DNA of 64,000 bases from CAUPWF01 sp964369425 (GTDB taxonomy: Bacteria; Bacillota; Clostridia; Lachnospirales; Lachnospiraceae): the NCBI GenBank assembly GCA_964369425.1, contig CAYJGW010000003.1, positions 27,017-91,016 on the forward strand, read 5' to 3'. Made by a program: the position numbers and the translations under genes. The notes beneath the pieces were generated by a model, which saw only the letters and a program-made list of their open reading frames with translations, was not told the DNA's origin and did not search any database. Positions 16,080 through 24,453 of the stretch are shown here, in pieces; the stretch's first letter is position 1, and each line of letters opens with the position of its first letter.

Positions 16080-18902
16080 TTACAATTTTCCTTTAATATA
16101 TTTTCCTGTATAAGAAACTTCTACTAAAGCAATCTCTTCTGGCGTTCCCTTAGCAATTACAGTGCCTCCTTTGTCTCCGCCTTCAGGTCCGATATCTATA
16201 ATATAGTCCGCCGTCTTTATCACATCTAGATTATGTTCAATGACAATCACCGTATTACCATCTTTTGATAATCGATTTAAAATTTCTGTCAACTTGTGTA
16301 CATCTGCAAAATGTAACCCTGTCGTTGGTTCATCCAAAATATAAACGGTTTTTCCCGTACTGCGTTTACTAAGTTCTGTGGCTAATTTTATTCTCTGCGC
16401 TTCTCCACCCGATAACTGAGTAGATGGTTGCCCGAGCCGAATATAACTAAGTCCCACATCGTTTAGCGTCTCCATTTTTCGTTTGATGCTAGGAATATTT
16501 TCAAAAAAGACACACGCCTCTGCTACAGTCATATCTAATACATCGTAGATATTTTTCCCTTTATATTTAATTTCTAGTGTTTCTCGATTATAGCGCTTAC
16601 CTTTACAAACTTCACATGGTACATACACATCTGGTAGAAAATGCATCTCTATTTTTAGGATACCATCGCCACTACAAGCTTCACAACGTCCACCTTTCAC
16701 ATTAAAGCTAAATCTGCCCTTTTTATAGCCTCTTGCCTTTGCATCTGCTGTAGTTGCGAACAAATCTCTAATCAAATCAAACACTCCTGTGTATGTGGCT
16801 GGATTGGATCTCGGTGTTCTCCCAATTGGCGATTGATCAATATTAATCACTTTATCTACTTGCTCCAATCCTTCTATTCCTTTATGTCTACCTGGTATTA
16901 ACCTTGCTCTATTTAATTGTCTTGCTAAACTTTTATATAAAATCTCATTTACTAACGAACTTTTTCCGGAACCAGAAACACCTGTCACGCACGTGATAAT
17001 CCCTAGCGGAAAATCAACATTGATATTTTTCAAATTATTCTCACTTGCACCTTTGACCCTAATAAATCCTGTTGGCTTTTTCCGTTCAGATGGTACTGGA
17101 ATTTTAATACGTTCACTTAAGTATGCCCCAGTAATCGATTCTTTATGTTCCATAATCTGCTCTGCTGTTCCAGTTGCAATCACCTCTCCACCTAGTTCTC
17201 CTGCACCTGGTCCTATATCCACAATAAAGTCTGCTTCCATCATCGTATCTTCATCATGTTCCACCACAATCAATGTATTTCCCAAATCGCGCAAATGTTT
17301 GAGCGTTCCTAACAATTTATCATTGTCTCTTTGATGTAGCCCTATACTTGGTTCATCTAAGATATACGCTACCCCCACTAATCCTGATCCTATCTGAGTA
17401 GCTAGGCGAATTCTCTGTGCTTCCCCACCTGACAGAGTACCTGTTGCTCTTGACAGACTAAGATAATTAAGCCCTACGTTGACTAAAAACCCAACTCTTG
17501 CTCGGATTTCCTTCAAAACTTGTCCACCTATTAATCTCTGTGTCTCTGTCAGTTCAAGTTCACTTAAAAACTGATCTAACTTTTCAATCGAATATCCTGT
17601 CACTGTTGCAATATTCACATCACCTACTGTTACTGCAAGTGCGCCTTTTTTCAACCTTTGTCCACCACATTCGTGACAAGGTGTAATTCTCATAAATGTC
17701 TCATACTCCGCTTTGGAAGCTTCTGAAAAAGTTTCCTTGTATCTACGTTCCACATTTTTAACCAATCCTTCAAAGGCTACATCGTAAACACCTTCTCCTC
17801 GTTGACCTTTGTACGGAACTCGTAACTCTTTTCCACCTGTACCATTGATAAGAACCTCTTTTACTTTATCTGAGTAGTCTTTAAACGGTGTCTCTAAATC
17901 AAATTTGTATTCTTTCGCTAATGCGCGAAGTACTGCATTGGTAAAACTTCCATCTTGGTTACACGATTGCCATCCCATTACCACGATGGCACCTTCTTGA
18001 ATGCTCAAGTCTTGATTTGGAATCATCAATTCAATATCAAATTCCATCTTATACCCTAGTCCTAAACACTCTGGACACGCTCCGAATGGATTATTAAAAG
18101 AAAAACTTCTTGGTTCAATCTCGTCAATACTAATCTCGCAATCTGGACAAGAAAAACTTTGACTAAACTGAATTTCATTTCCATCGATAATGTCCACTGT
18201 CAGTAGCCCTTCTGAAAGTTGCAAGACACTCTCTACAGAATCACTCAATCGTTTTTCTATTCCCTCTTTTACAATCAGTCTATCTACAACAATCTCTATA
18301 TTGTGCTTGATATTCTTATTCAACTCAATCTGTTCAGAAAGTTCATACATATTCCCATCAACTCTTACGCGAACATATCCACTTTTTTTTGCTTGTTCAA
18401 ATAATTTGACGTGTGTTCCTTTTCTTCCTCTTACCACCGGTGCTAGTAATTGAATCTTTGACCCTTTTTGCAACTCCATAATCTGATCCACCATTTGATC
18501 CACTGTCTGTTTCTTTATTTCTTTCCCACATTTTGGACAATGAGGGATTCCTATTCTTGCGTATAGCAGTCGGAAATAATCGTATATCTCTGTCACTGTA
18601 CCTACAGTAGATCTAGGATTTCGATTGGTTGATTTTTGATCAATAGAGATTGCTGGTGAGAGTCCTTCGATATTCTCTACATTTGGCTTTTCCATCTGCC
18701 CCAAGAACTGTCTTGCATAAGATGAAAGCGACTCCATATATCGCCTTTGTCCTTCCGCATAAATCGTATCAAAAGCGAGAGATGACTTCCCAGAACCACT
18801 CAGTCCTGTCAGTACGACAAACGCATCTCTTGGGATATCCAAATCTATATTTTTCAAATTGTGCTCATTAGCACCACGTATCTTTATATATTGCTTCATC
18901 AT
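16080..18902 (-). CDS. uvrA: Excinuclease ABC subunit A
   Basis: A 940-residue damage-recognition ATPase of nucleotide excision repair. It has two ABC modules: Walker A GLSGSGKSSLAFDT near residue 33 and GVSGSGKSSLVNE near 640, with signatures LSGGEAQRI in both halves. It also has zinc-binding cysteine pairs (CPKCGKE; CPDC/CPEC; CEACSGDG with CEVC). The start ATGATG follows GGAG. uvrB lies 7 bp upstream, so the two form one operon under the uvrB promoter. Confidence 0.98.
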   Translation of the reverse strand: MMKQYIKIRGANEHNLKNIDLDIPRDAFVVLTGLSGSGKSSLAFDTIYAEGQRRYMESLSSYARQFLGQMEKPNVENIEGLSPAISIDQKSTNRNPRSTVGTVTEIYDYFRLLYARIGIPHCPKCGKEIKKQTVDQMVDQIMELQKGSKIQLLAPVVRGRKGTHVKLFEQAKKSGYVRVRVDGNMYELSEQIELNKNIKHNIEIVVDRLIVKEGIEKRLSDSVESVLQLSEGLLTVDIIDGNEIQFSQSFSCPDCEISIDEIEPRSFSFNNPFGACPECLGLGYKMEFDIELMIPNQDLSIQEGAIVVMGWQSCNQDGSFTNAVLRALAKEYKFDLETPFKDYSDKVKEVLINGTGGKELRVPYKGQRGEGVYDVAFEGLVKNVERRYKETFSEASKAEYETFMRITPCHECGGQRLKKGALAVTVGDVNIATVTGYSIEKLDQFLSELELTETQRLIGGQVLKEIRARVGFLVNVGLNYLSLSRATGTLSGGEAQRIRLATQIGSGLVGVAYILDEPSIGLHQRDNDKLLGTLKHLRDLGNTLIVVEHDEDTMMEADFIVDIGPGAGELGGEVIATGTAEQIMEHKESITGAYLSERIKIPVPSERKKPTGFIRVKGASENNLKNINVDFPLGIITCVTGVSGSGKSSLVNEILYKSLARQLNRARLIPGRHKGIEGLEQVDKVINIDQSPIGRTPRSNPATYTGVFDLIRDLFATTADAKARGYKKGRFSFNVKGGRCEACSGDGILKIEMHFLPDVYVPCEVCKGKRYNRETLEIKYKGKNIYDVLDMTVAEACVFFENIPSIKRKMETLNDVGLSYIRLGQPSTQLSGGEAQRIKLATELSKRSTGKTVYILDEPTTGLHFADVHKLTEILNRLSKDGNTVIVIEHNLDVIKTADYIIDIGPEGGDKGGTVIAKGTPEEIALVEVSYTGKYIKGKL

Positions 18903-18909
18903 TTACTCC

Positions 18910-20886
18910 TTAATGTAACTGTTTTTTAATCTCAACCATCTGATCCCGAAGTTGGGCTGCTGCTTCAAAATTCAAGTCTGCTGCTGCCTTCTTCATCTGC
19001 TTTTCCATCTGCTTCAATAGTTTTTGTAACTCTTCTCTATTCATTGATTCTGGATCTTTCTCCAACTTAAATTGTTCTTTTGCAATCTTCTTAGAGATGC
19101 TAATCAAATCACGCACTGCTTTTTTTATCGTCTGAGGAGTGATTCCATGCTCTTCATTATAAGCCATCTGGACTTTTCTTCTTCTTTTCGTTTCTTCAAT
19201 CGCTTTATCCATAGAATCTGTGATGTTGTCCGCATACATGATAACCCTACCCTCTGCATTACGTGCGGCACGCCCTATCGTCTGAATCAAAGAGGTCTCT
19301 GATCTTAAAAAACCTTCTTTATCTGCATCTAATATTGCAACCAATGTGATCTCTGGAATATCTAAACCTTCTCTCAACAAGTTAATTCCTATCAATATGT
19401 CAAATACATCCAATCTCATATCCCGTATAATCTCACTTCGTTCCAGTGTATCTATATCTGAGTGTAAGTACTTTACCCGCAATCCCACTTCTCGCATATA
19501 ATCTGTTAAGTCTTCCGCCATTCGTTTAGTCAGGGTAGTAATCAAGATTTTATTTTTATTCTTTATCTCTTTTTTCACTTCCATTACCAAGTCATCAATC
19601 TGTCCTTTGACCGGGCGCACTTCAACTTCTGGATCCAAAAGACCAGTTGGTCGAATCACTTGCTCTGCTCTTAAAAGTTCATGGTCCCCTTCATATTTTC
19701 CAGGTGTTGCTGATACAAACATCATTTGATCTACTTTTCCTTCAAACTCTTCAAAATTCAAAGGGCGATTATCTTTCGCTGACGGCAAGCGAAATCCAAA
19801 ATCTACCAATGTTGACTTTCGAGATTGATCCCCGGCATACATCCCTCCAATTTGAGGAATTGTCTTATGTGATTCATCTATAATTATCAAAAATTCATCC
19901 GGAAAATAATCGATTAAAGTATGCGGTGGTTCTCCCGCTTTAAGTCCAGTTAAATGCCTCGAATAATTCTCTATTCCAGAACAAAACCCGGTCTCTTTTA
20001 ACATCTCTACATCAAAATTTGTTCGTTCTTCTATCCTTTGTGCTTCTATTAATTTATCTTCGCCTTTGAAAAATTTTATCTGCCCTTCCAGTTCTTTTTC
20101 AATCGCCTCCGTTGCTCGAAAAATTGAATCTTTAGATACTACGTAATGTGACGCTGGAAAAATAGCGATATGACCTAATTCACTCTTAATCTCACCGGTA
20201 AGACGGTCAATCTCCACTAGACGTTCTATTTCATCACCAAAAAATTCTACCCTTACTGCAAAATCTTCTGCATATGCTGGGAAAATATCAACCACATCCC
20301 CTTTTACTCGAAATGTTCCTCTGTGAAAATCCATATCGTTTCTATCATATTGTATCTCAATTAACTTATGAATCATCTCATCTCTATCTTTCATCATTCC
20401 AGGGCGTAATGAAACAACCATCTCGTGGTAGTCAATCGGACTTCCCAATCCGTAAATGCAAGACACACTAGCTATAATAATCACATCACTTCTCTCTGCT
20501 AATGCCGCCGTTGCTGAATGGCGTAGCTTGTCTATCTCATCATTAATAGATGAATCTTTCGCAATATAAGTATCCGATGAAGGTACGTATGCTTCTGGCT
20601 GGTAGTAGTCGTAGTAAGACACAAAATATTCTACCGCATTATCCGGAAAAAATTCTTTAAACTCTCCGTATAACTGCCCTGCTAACGTCTTGTTGTGTGC
20701 AATGATAAGTGTTGGTTTCTTAAGTTCTTTTATAACATTAGCCATTGTAAATGTCTTTCCTGATCCAGTTACTCCTAGCAGTGTCTGGCATTGATTCCCT
20801 TCTCTGAATCCTTCCACTAATTCCTTAATTGCTTGTGGCTGATCACCAGTTGGTTGGAATTCTGACTTTAATTTAAACTCGACCAT
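18910..20886 (-). CDS. uvrB: Excinuclease ABC subunit B
   Basis: A 658-residue helicase-like damage-verification subunit. Walker A GVTGSGKTF (about 39-47), the beta-hairpin stretch YYDYYQPEAYVP that threads between strands, the DESHKT motif and conserved helicase motif GRAARN are all present. A C-terminal UVR domain (about 618-655) would bind UvrC. The length is standard. It is the first gene of uvrBA; a LexA-like box overlaps its -35. Confidence 0.98.
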   Translation of the reverse strand: MVEFKLKSEFQPTGDQPQAIKELVEGFREGNQCQTLLGVTGSGKTFTMANVIKELKKPTLIIAHNKTLAGQLYGEFKEFFPDNAVEYFVSYYDYYQPEAYVPSSDTYIAKDSSINDEIDKLRHSATAALAERSDVIIIASVSCIYGLGSPIDYHEMVVSLRPGMMKDRDEMIHKLIEIQYDRNDMDFHRGTFRVKGDVVDIFPAYAEDFAVRVEFFGDEIERLVEIDRLTGEIKSELGHIAIFPASHYVVSKDSIFRATEAIEKELEGQIKFFKGEDKLIEAQRIEERTNFDVEMLKETGFCSGIENYSRHLTGLKAGEPPHTLIDYFPDEFLIIIDESHKTIPQIGGMYAGDQSRKSTLVDFGFRLPSAKDNRPLNFEEFEGKVDQMMFVSATPGKYEGDHELLRAEQVIRPTGLLDPEVEVRPVKGQIDDLVMEVKKEIKNKNKILITTLTKRMAEDLTDYMREVGLRVKYLHSDIDTLERSEIIRDMRLDVFDILIGINLLREGLDIPEITLVAILDADKEGFLRSETSLIQTIGRAARNAEGRVIMYADNITDSMDKAIEETKRRRKVQMAYNEEHGITPQTIKKAVRDLISISKKIAKEQFKLEKDPESMNREELQKLLKQMEKQMKKAAADLNFEAAAQLRDQMVEIKKQLH

Positions 20887-20963
20887 CTTTGCACCTCCAT
20901 CTATCTAATTCTAGTTTTCACAAACATCTAAATTCTATACAACTTCGTTTATATAGTATCTGA

Positions 20964-20992
20964 ATTATATCATAGCTTCCTCACACTTGCAA
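20964..20992 (-). promoter_or_regulatory. uvrBA promoter
   Basis: Minus-strand TTGCAA (20992-20987), exactly 17 nt, then TATAAT (20969-20964), about 78 nt upstream of uvrB. Confidence 0.7.
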
Positions 20993-21002
20993 ACAAATGT
21001 TC
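20991..21002 (-). promoter_or_regulatory. Candidate LexA (SOS) box at uvrBA
   Basis: The minus strand reads GAACATTTGTTT, one base from the Gram-positive SOS consensus GAAC-N4-GTTC. It overlaps the uvrBA -35 by two bases, which suits repression. uvrBA is a known LexA target in Bacillus. Confidence 0.55.
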
Positions 21003-21008
21003 TGTTTT

Positions 21009-21698
21009 CTATTTACTTTTCAACTTCCTACTTATATACAGAATTGGCGTATCTGCTATACTAGTCACTATAAAGATAACATAACTTGATATCATAATAC
21101 TAATCAATGTAGATACGTCATATAATTCAATAAAGGCTCCTAATGTAAATAATATCGTATTTAATAGCTGCGATACCATAGTAGATCCATTGTTTCTAAT
21201 CCAAAGCCCTCTTTTATCATCTCCCCACCGCCTACTTGTTTTTTTCCATATAAAATGGTAAAACCATACATCAAATACTTGCACAACAGCATACACCACA
21301 ATACTTACAATTAGTAATCTTGTTGTATTACTAAAGACTGGTTGTATGAACGGCATTGCCCAATCATTTCCACTTGGTGTATAAAGAAACCAACTCCTAG
21401 TTAGCAAGATGAATATAAGATTGACTGATATCCCCATTTTTACTGCCTTGTTTGCATAATTTTTCCCTTCTACTTCTGATAAAATATCTGTTACCAAAAA
21501 TGTAGATGCAAATAAAATATTTCCTAATGTCATCTCCATGCCAAATGCTTCTACAAGTACCAATGCTTCTATATTAGCAGCGATTGTCGCAATTGCAGTC
21601 CAAACATACAGACCACTTCTCCCAAACGCTTTGTAAAAAAACAGCACAACTCCATAAATCAAAATCAAGCTGATTATCAGTATCACTTCGTTATTCAT
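21009..21698 (-). CDS. YhhQ-family queuosine-precursor transporter
   Basis: A 229-residue integral membrane protein with about six hydrophobic segments, of the VUT/YhhQ family. E. coli YhhQ imports preQ0 and preQ1, while chlamydial relatives import queuine. The family-type sequence LVTDILSEVEGKNYANKAVK after the third segment is present. The start overlaps the radical-SAM gene by 8 bp, and a preQ1-type leader precedes both genes. The cargo could therefore be queuine, preQ1 or preQ0. Confidence 0.85.
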   Translation of the reverse strand: MNNEVILIISLILIYGVVLFFYKAFGRSGLYVWTAIATIAANIEALVLVEAFGMEMTLGNILFASTFLVTDILSEVEGKNYANKAVKMGISVNLIFILLTRSWFLYTPSGNDWAMPFIQPVFSNTTRLLIVSIVVYAVVQVFDVWFYHFIWKKTSRRWGDDKRGLWIRNNGSTMVSQLLNTILFTLGAFIELYDVSTLISIMISSYVIFIVTSIADTPILYISRKLKSK

Positions 21699-22404
21699 CT
21701 TCTTTTCCCCCTACGCCAAAATCTGTATTATTCATCAATATGTCAACCCTTTTATCTTCTTTATAAATCGAGTATAGCTTCTTTTTAAATAATTCAATCA
21801 CGCTAGGATCTGGTTTAATCTTTTTCGAATTTTCTTCCATGATATTAATACACACTCGCTCAAAATATTTAAGCCCTGTTTCTATATCTTTTTTCATCGA
21901 ATCTACACTTTGCCCTGGAATACCTTGCAACAAACAACATTCATCGTAGATTTGTGCAATTTCCTCAGCATTAACACCTTCCATACCTTTGTCTAGATAA
22001 CTTTCCCGAAATAATTCATCAAATGTCTCCACACCTATTTTCATCTTGATAACAACACCTGCTTTTTCAAATCGGTTTCTCAACTCCTCTATAGCTGCTC
22101 TATCTTTCCAATGACATTCAAAATGTAACCGTCTAATTTCTTTTTCTTTGCAAATACGCATAATTTTCTTCATTGTGCTCTCTGGTAAATCCACAAAACT
22201 TCCTGAATTCACTACCTCTAATACACCATACATGCCTGTTACTTCTCGAAGCACCTCTTCATTCAACTTCTCATTTTCCTTCTCATCACTGGAATAATCC
22301 AAGTGATAATCACAGAATCTGCACCTTCTCCACTTACATCCATTACCTCTTAGTAACACAATCTCTCTTTTGTTCTTTTCCTTAATTTCTGAATATCTTA
22401 ACAT
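21691..22404 (-). CDS. Radical-SAM protein, probable queuine lyase (QueL-like)
   Basis: A 237-residue protein whose N-terminus holds a radical-SAM-type cysteine cluster spaced C-x4-C-x2-C (GCKWRRCRFCDYH, about 27-39) in place of the usual C-x3-C-x2-C. A queuine lyase of the radical-SAM superfamily that converts queuine to preQ1 is known from gut clostridia. Identity here is inferred from the translational overlap with a YhhQ transporter and from the preQ1-type leader. The ATG at 22404 follows AGAAAGGA by 5 nt; an upstream AGGAGG has no good start codon at the right distance. A different radical-SAM activity on a Q precursor remains possible. Confidence 0.6.
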   Translation of the reverse strand: MLRYSEIKEKNKREIVLLRGNGCKWRRCRFCDYHLDYSSDEKENEKLNEEVLREVTGMYGVLEVVNSGSFVDLPESTMKKIMRICKEKEIRRLHFECHWKDRAAIEELRNRFEKAGVVIKMKIGVETFDELFRESYLDKGMEGVNAEEIAQIYDECCLLQGIPGQSVDSMKKDIETGLKYFERVCINIMEENSKKIKPDPSVIELFKKKLYSIYKEDKRVDILMNNTDFGVGGKEDE

Positions 22405-22461
22405 ATTTTCCTTTCTCAGAATGTCCTCCTCTTATGTTTTATCTTCTTATATTTTCCCAAT

Positions 22462-22485
22462 AAAAAAAGATGCCTTTCAAGCATC
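22462..22485 (-). terminator. Leader terminator upstream of the queL-like gene
   Basis: On the minus strand GATGC and GCATC (22485-22481 and 22473-22469) enclose TTGAAAG and are followed by seven U. It lies between the preQ1-like aptamer and the coding region, so it can act as the expression platform of a transcriptional riboswitch. Confidence 0.75.
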
Positions 22486-22500
22486 CATCCAACATAAAAG

Positions 22501-22523
22501 ATTCTATGTAATTTACATAGAAT
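22501..22523 (-). repeat. Perfect 23-nt palindrome in the queL leader
   Basis: Arms ATTCTATGTAA and TTACATAGAAT flank one base. It lies between aptamer and terminator and could be an alternative hairpin of the riboswitch or a protein site. The AUG-UAA start-stop described in the findings lies inside it. Confidence 0.6.
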
Positions 22524-22525
22524 TG

Positions 22526-22566
22526 ACTCCTAGTTTTATTTATAGACAGGATGGTTTCGAACTGTC
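22526..22566 (-). ncRNA. preQ1-I-like riboswitch aptamer
   Basis: Read on the minus strand: P1 stem GACAG (22566-22562) and CTGTC (22549-22545) enclose the 12-nt loop TTCGAAACCATC. An A-rich tail follows, ending AAAACTAGGAG. This is the size and layout of preQ1-I riboswitches: a short hairpin with a UUC-starting loop ending in C, then an A-rich tail with ACUA. The downstream genes (transporter, radical-SAM salvage enzyme) fit. The pseudoknot pairing between loop and tail is not obvious by eye, so the class is not proven. Confidence 0.7.
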
Positions 22567-22577
22567 TTATTTAGTTT

Positions 22578-22599
22578 GGGAAATAGCGTTGCTACTCCC
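22578..22599 (-). other. 5'-proximal mRNA hairpin of the queL leader
   Basis: The minus strand folds as GGGAGTAGC-AAC-GCTATTTCCC, starting within a nucleotide or two of the predicted transcription start. It is a candidate 5' stabilising hairpin upstream of the aptamer. Confidence 0.45.
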
Positions 22600-22605
22600 T
22601 GCTTC

Positions 22606-22633
22606 ATTATACTTCTTTTTTGCAATATTGCAA
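22606..22633 (-). promoter_or_regulatory. Promoter of the queL-yhhQ operon
   Basis: Minus-strand TTGCAA, a 16-nt spacer, then TATAAT (22611-22606). The leader to the coding start is about 195 nt. Confidence 0.65.
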
Positions 22634-22642
22634 GTCCAAAAC

Positions 22643-22679
22643 AAAAAGAGAGTAGAATAATTTGACATTCTACTCTCTT
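22643..22679 (-). terminator. Intrinsic terminator of the hydrogenase operon
   Basis: A perfect 13-bp stem (arms 22646-22658 and 22667-22679, AAGAGAGTAGAAT and complement) with an 8-nt loop is followed by a U-rich run on the minus strand, 14 bp after the hydA stop. Confidence 0.92.
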
Positions 22680-22692
22680 AATTCTCTCAATA

Positions 22693-24438
22693 TTAGTTAA
22701 TTGTTCTCTCTACATATGATGTATGTAGGATATGGTGTGCCTTATGGCTACCCGGCTTCTCTAAGTACTCATCATATAATGCTTTTACTGATGGATTCTC
22801 ATGAGATTTACGGATTGGCTTGTTGGCATCGTTGTTATAAAGAACTTCTGCACGTAATTTTCTTACATCTGTGAAGTTTCTTGTATCTGCGCATACGATT
22901 GGCTGTCCACCACCATTTACACATCCACCTGGGCATCCCATTACTTCGATGAAGTGATAGTTTGCTTCTCCAGATTTTACTTTTTCTAATACAACTTTTG
23001 CATTTTCAAGTCCAGATGCAACTGCAACGTTTACATCCATTCCAGCTACATTGTAAGTAGCTTCTTTCACACCTTTTGTTCCACGAACATCTGTAAAATC
23101 AAGGTTTGCTAACTCTTCTCCAGTCAATGTCTCCACTGCTGTACGAAGTGCCGCTTCCATAACTCCACCAGTTGCACCAAAAATTACTGCTGCACCTGTT
23201 GACTCTCCCATTGGATTGTCAAATGTCTCTTCTGGAAGTGCTGTGAATTCAATTCCACATTTATTAATCAATACAGCTAACTCTCTTGTAGTGATAGCGA
23301 TATCCACATCTGGCACTACCTCTGCTGCATTTTGATCATCTCTTGTAATCTCAAATTTCTTCGCTGTACAAGGCATTACACTCACACATACGATTTTCTT
23401 TGGATCGATGTTGTTCTTATCTGCGTAGAAAGTCTTAGAAAGTGCACCAAACATCTGTTGTGGAGACTTACAGCTTGATACGTGTGGAAGTAGTTCTGGA
23501 TAGTAGTGCTCACAGTACTTAACCCATCCTGGTGAACAAGATGTAATCAGTGGTAATACTCCACCATTTTGTACTCTATCAAGGAATTCTGTTGCTTCTT
23601 CCATGATTGTAACGTCTGCTGCAAAGTCAGTATCGAATACTTTATCAAACCCAATTCTTCTAAGTGCTGCTGCCATCTTCCCTTCTACATCTGTACCGAT
23701 TGGATAGCCAAACTCTTCTCCAAGAGCTGCTCTAACCGATGGTGCTGTCTGTACAAGTACGATTTTTTCTGGATCAGCAATTGCTGCCAACACATCATCT
23801 GTAGCATCTTTTTCGTATAGGGCTCCTGTTGGACATGCTGTGATACATTGTCCACAAGATACACAACTTGTCTCACCAAGTCCCATTTCAAATGGTGAAC
23901 CAATGAATGTATTGAATCCTCTTTCGTTTGCTCCGATTACTTCAACTCCTTGAACCTTTGAACAAACTGCTGTACATCTACGGCAAAGGATACACTTGTT
24001 GTTATCTCTTACCATGTGTGTAGCCGACTCATCTAAGTCATATTGTGTGTTTTCGCCATCGAAGTAGTTCTCATCTGTCACTCCAAGTTCCTTACATAGA
24101 CCTTGAAGTTCACAATTTCCACTTCTTACGCAAGATAGACACTCTTTATTGTGTTGAGATAAGATCAATTGAAGAGTCTTTCTTCTTGCATCGATCAAAT
24201 CTTTGGAATTTGTAGTAATTTCCATTCCTTCATTTACAGGGTGCACGCATGAAGCTACTAAGTTTCTTGCTCCTTTTACTTCTACGATACACATACGGCA
24301 AGCACCGATTTCATTAATCTCTTTTAGATAGCAAAGTGTTGGGATTTTAAACCCAGCTTCACGTGCTGCCTCCAATATTGTAGCATTCGCATCAACTTGG
24401 ACATCAATGCCATTTATTTTAATATTACATTTATCCAT
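22693..24438 (-). CDS. hydA: Catalytic subunit of NADH-dependent [FeFe] hydrogenase
   Basis: About 581 residues. N-terminal [2Fe-2S] plant-type ferredoxin domain (CYLKEINEIGACRMC), His/Cys cluster (ECLSCVRSGNCELQ), two [4Fe-4S] motifs (CILCRRCTAVC, CVSCGQCITACP), then the H-cluster domain. All three signatures are intact: TSCSPGW, MPCTAKKFE and MGCPGGCVNGGGQP. This is the group A3-like catalytic subunit that reduces protons (or oxidises H2) with NADH and probably ferredoxin, jointly with the NuoF- and NuoE-like subunits upstream. The ATG at 24438 is preferred because GGAGG lies 9 nt upstream; an ATG three codons earlier abuts it. Confidence 0.95.
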   Translation of the reverse strand: MDKCNIKINGIDVQVDANATILEAAREAGFKIPTLCYLKEINEIGACRMCIVEVKGARNLVASCVHPVNEGMEITTNSKDLIDARRKTLQLILSQHNKECLSCVRSGNCELQGLCKELGVTDENYFDGENTQYDLDESATHMVRDNNKCILCRRCTAVCSKVQGVEVIGANERGFNTFIGSPFEMGLGETSCVSCGQCITACPTGALYEKDATDDVLAAIADPEKIVLVQTAPSVRAALGEEFGYPIGTDVEGKMAAALRRIGFDKVFDTDFAADVTIMEEATEFLDRVQNGGVLPLITSCSPGWVKYCEHYYPELLPHVSSCKSPQQMFGALSKTFYADKNNIDPKKIVCVSVMPCTAKKFEITRDDQNAAEVVPDVDIAITTRELAVLINKCGIEFTALPEETFDNPMGESTGAAVIFGATGGVMEAALRTAVETLTGEELANLDFTDVRGTKGVKEATYNVAGMDVNVAVASGLENAKVVLEKVKSGEANYHFIEVMGCPGGCVNGGGQPIVCADTRNFTDVRKLRAEVLYNNDANKPIRKSHENPSVKALYDEYLEKPGSHKAHHILHTSYVERTIN

Positions 24439-24453
24439 TTTTCCCATCCTCCA

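Noticed and set aside
22545..22566. tRNA T-arm-like string (GGTTTCGAACT type) in the queL leader
   Set aside because: The loop and stems do not close as a T-arm and there is no acceptor stem or anticodon arm around it; the preQ1-like fold explains it better.
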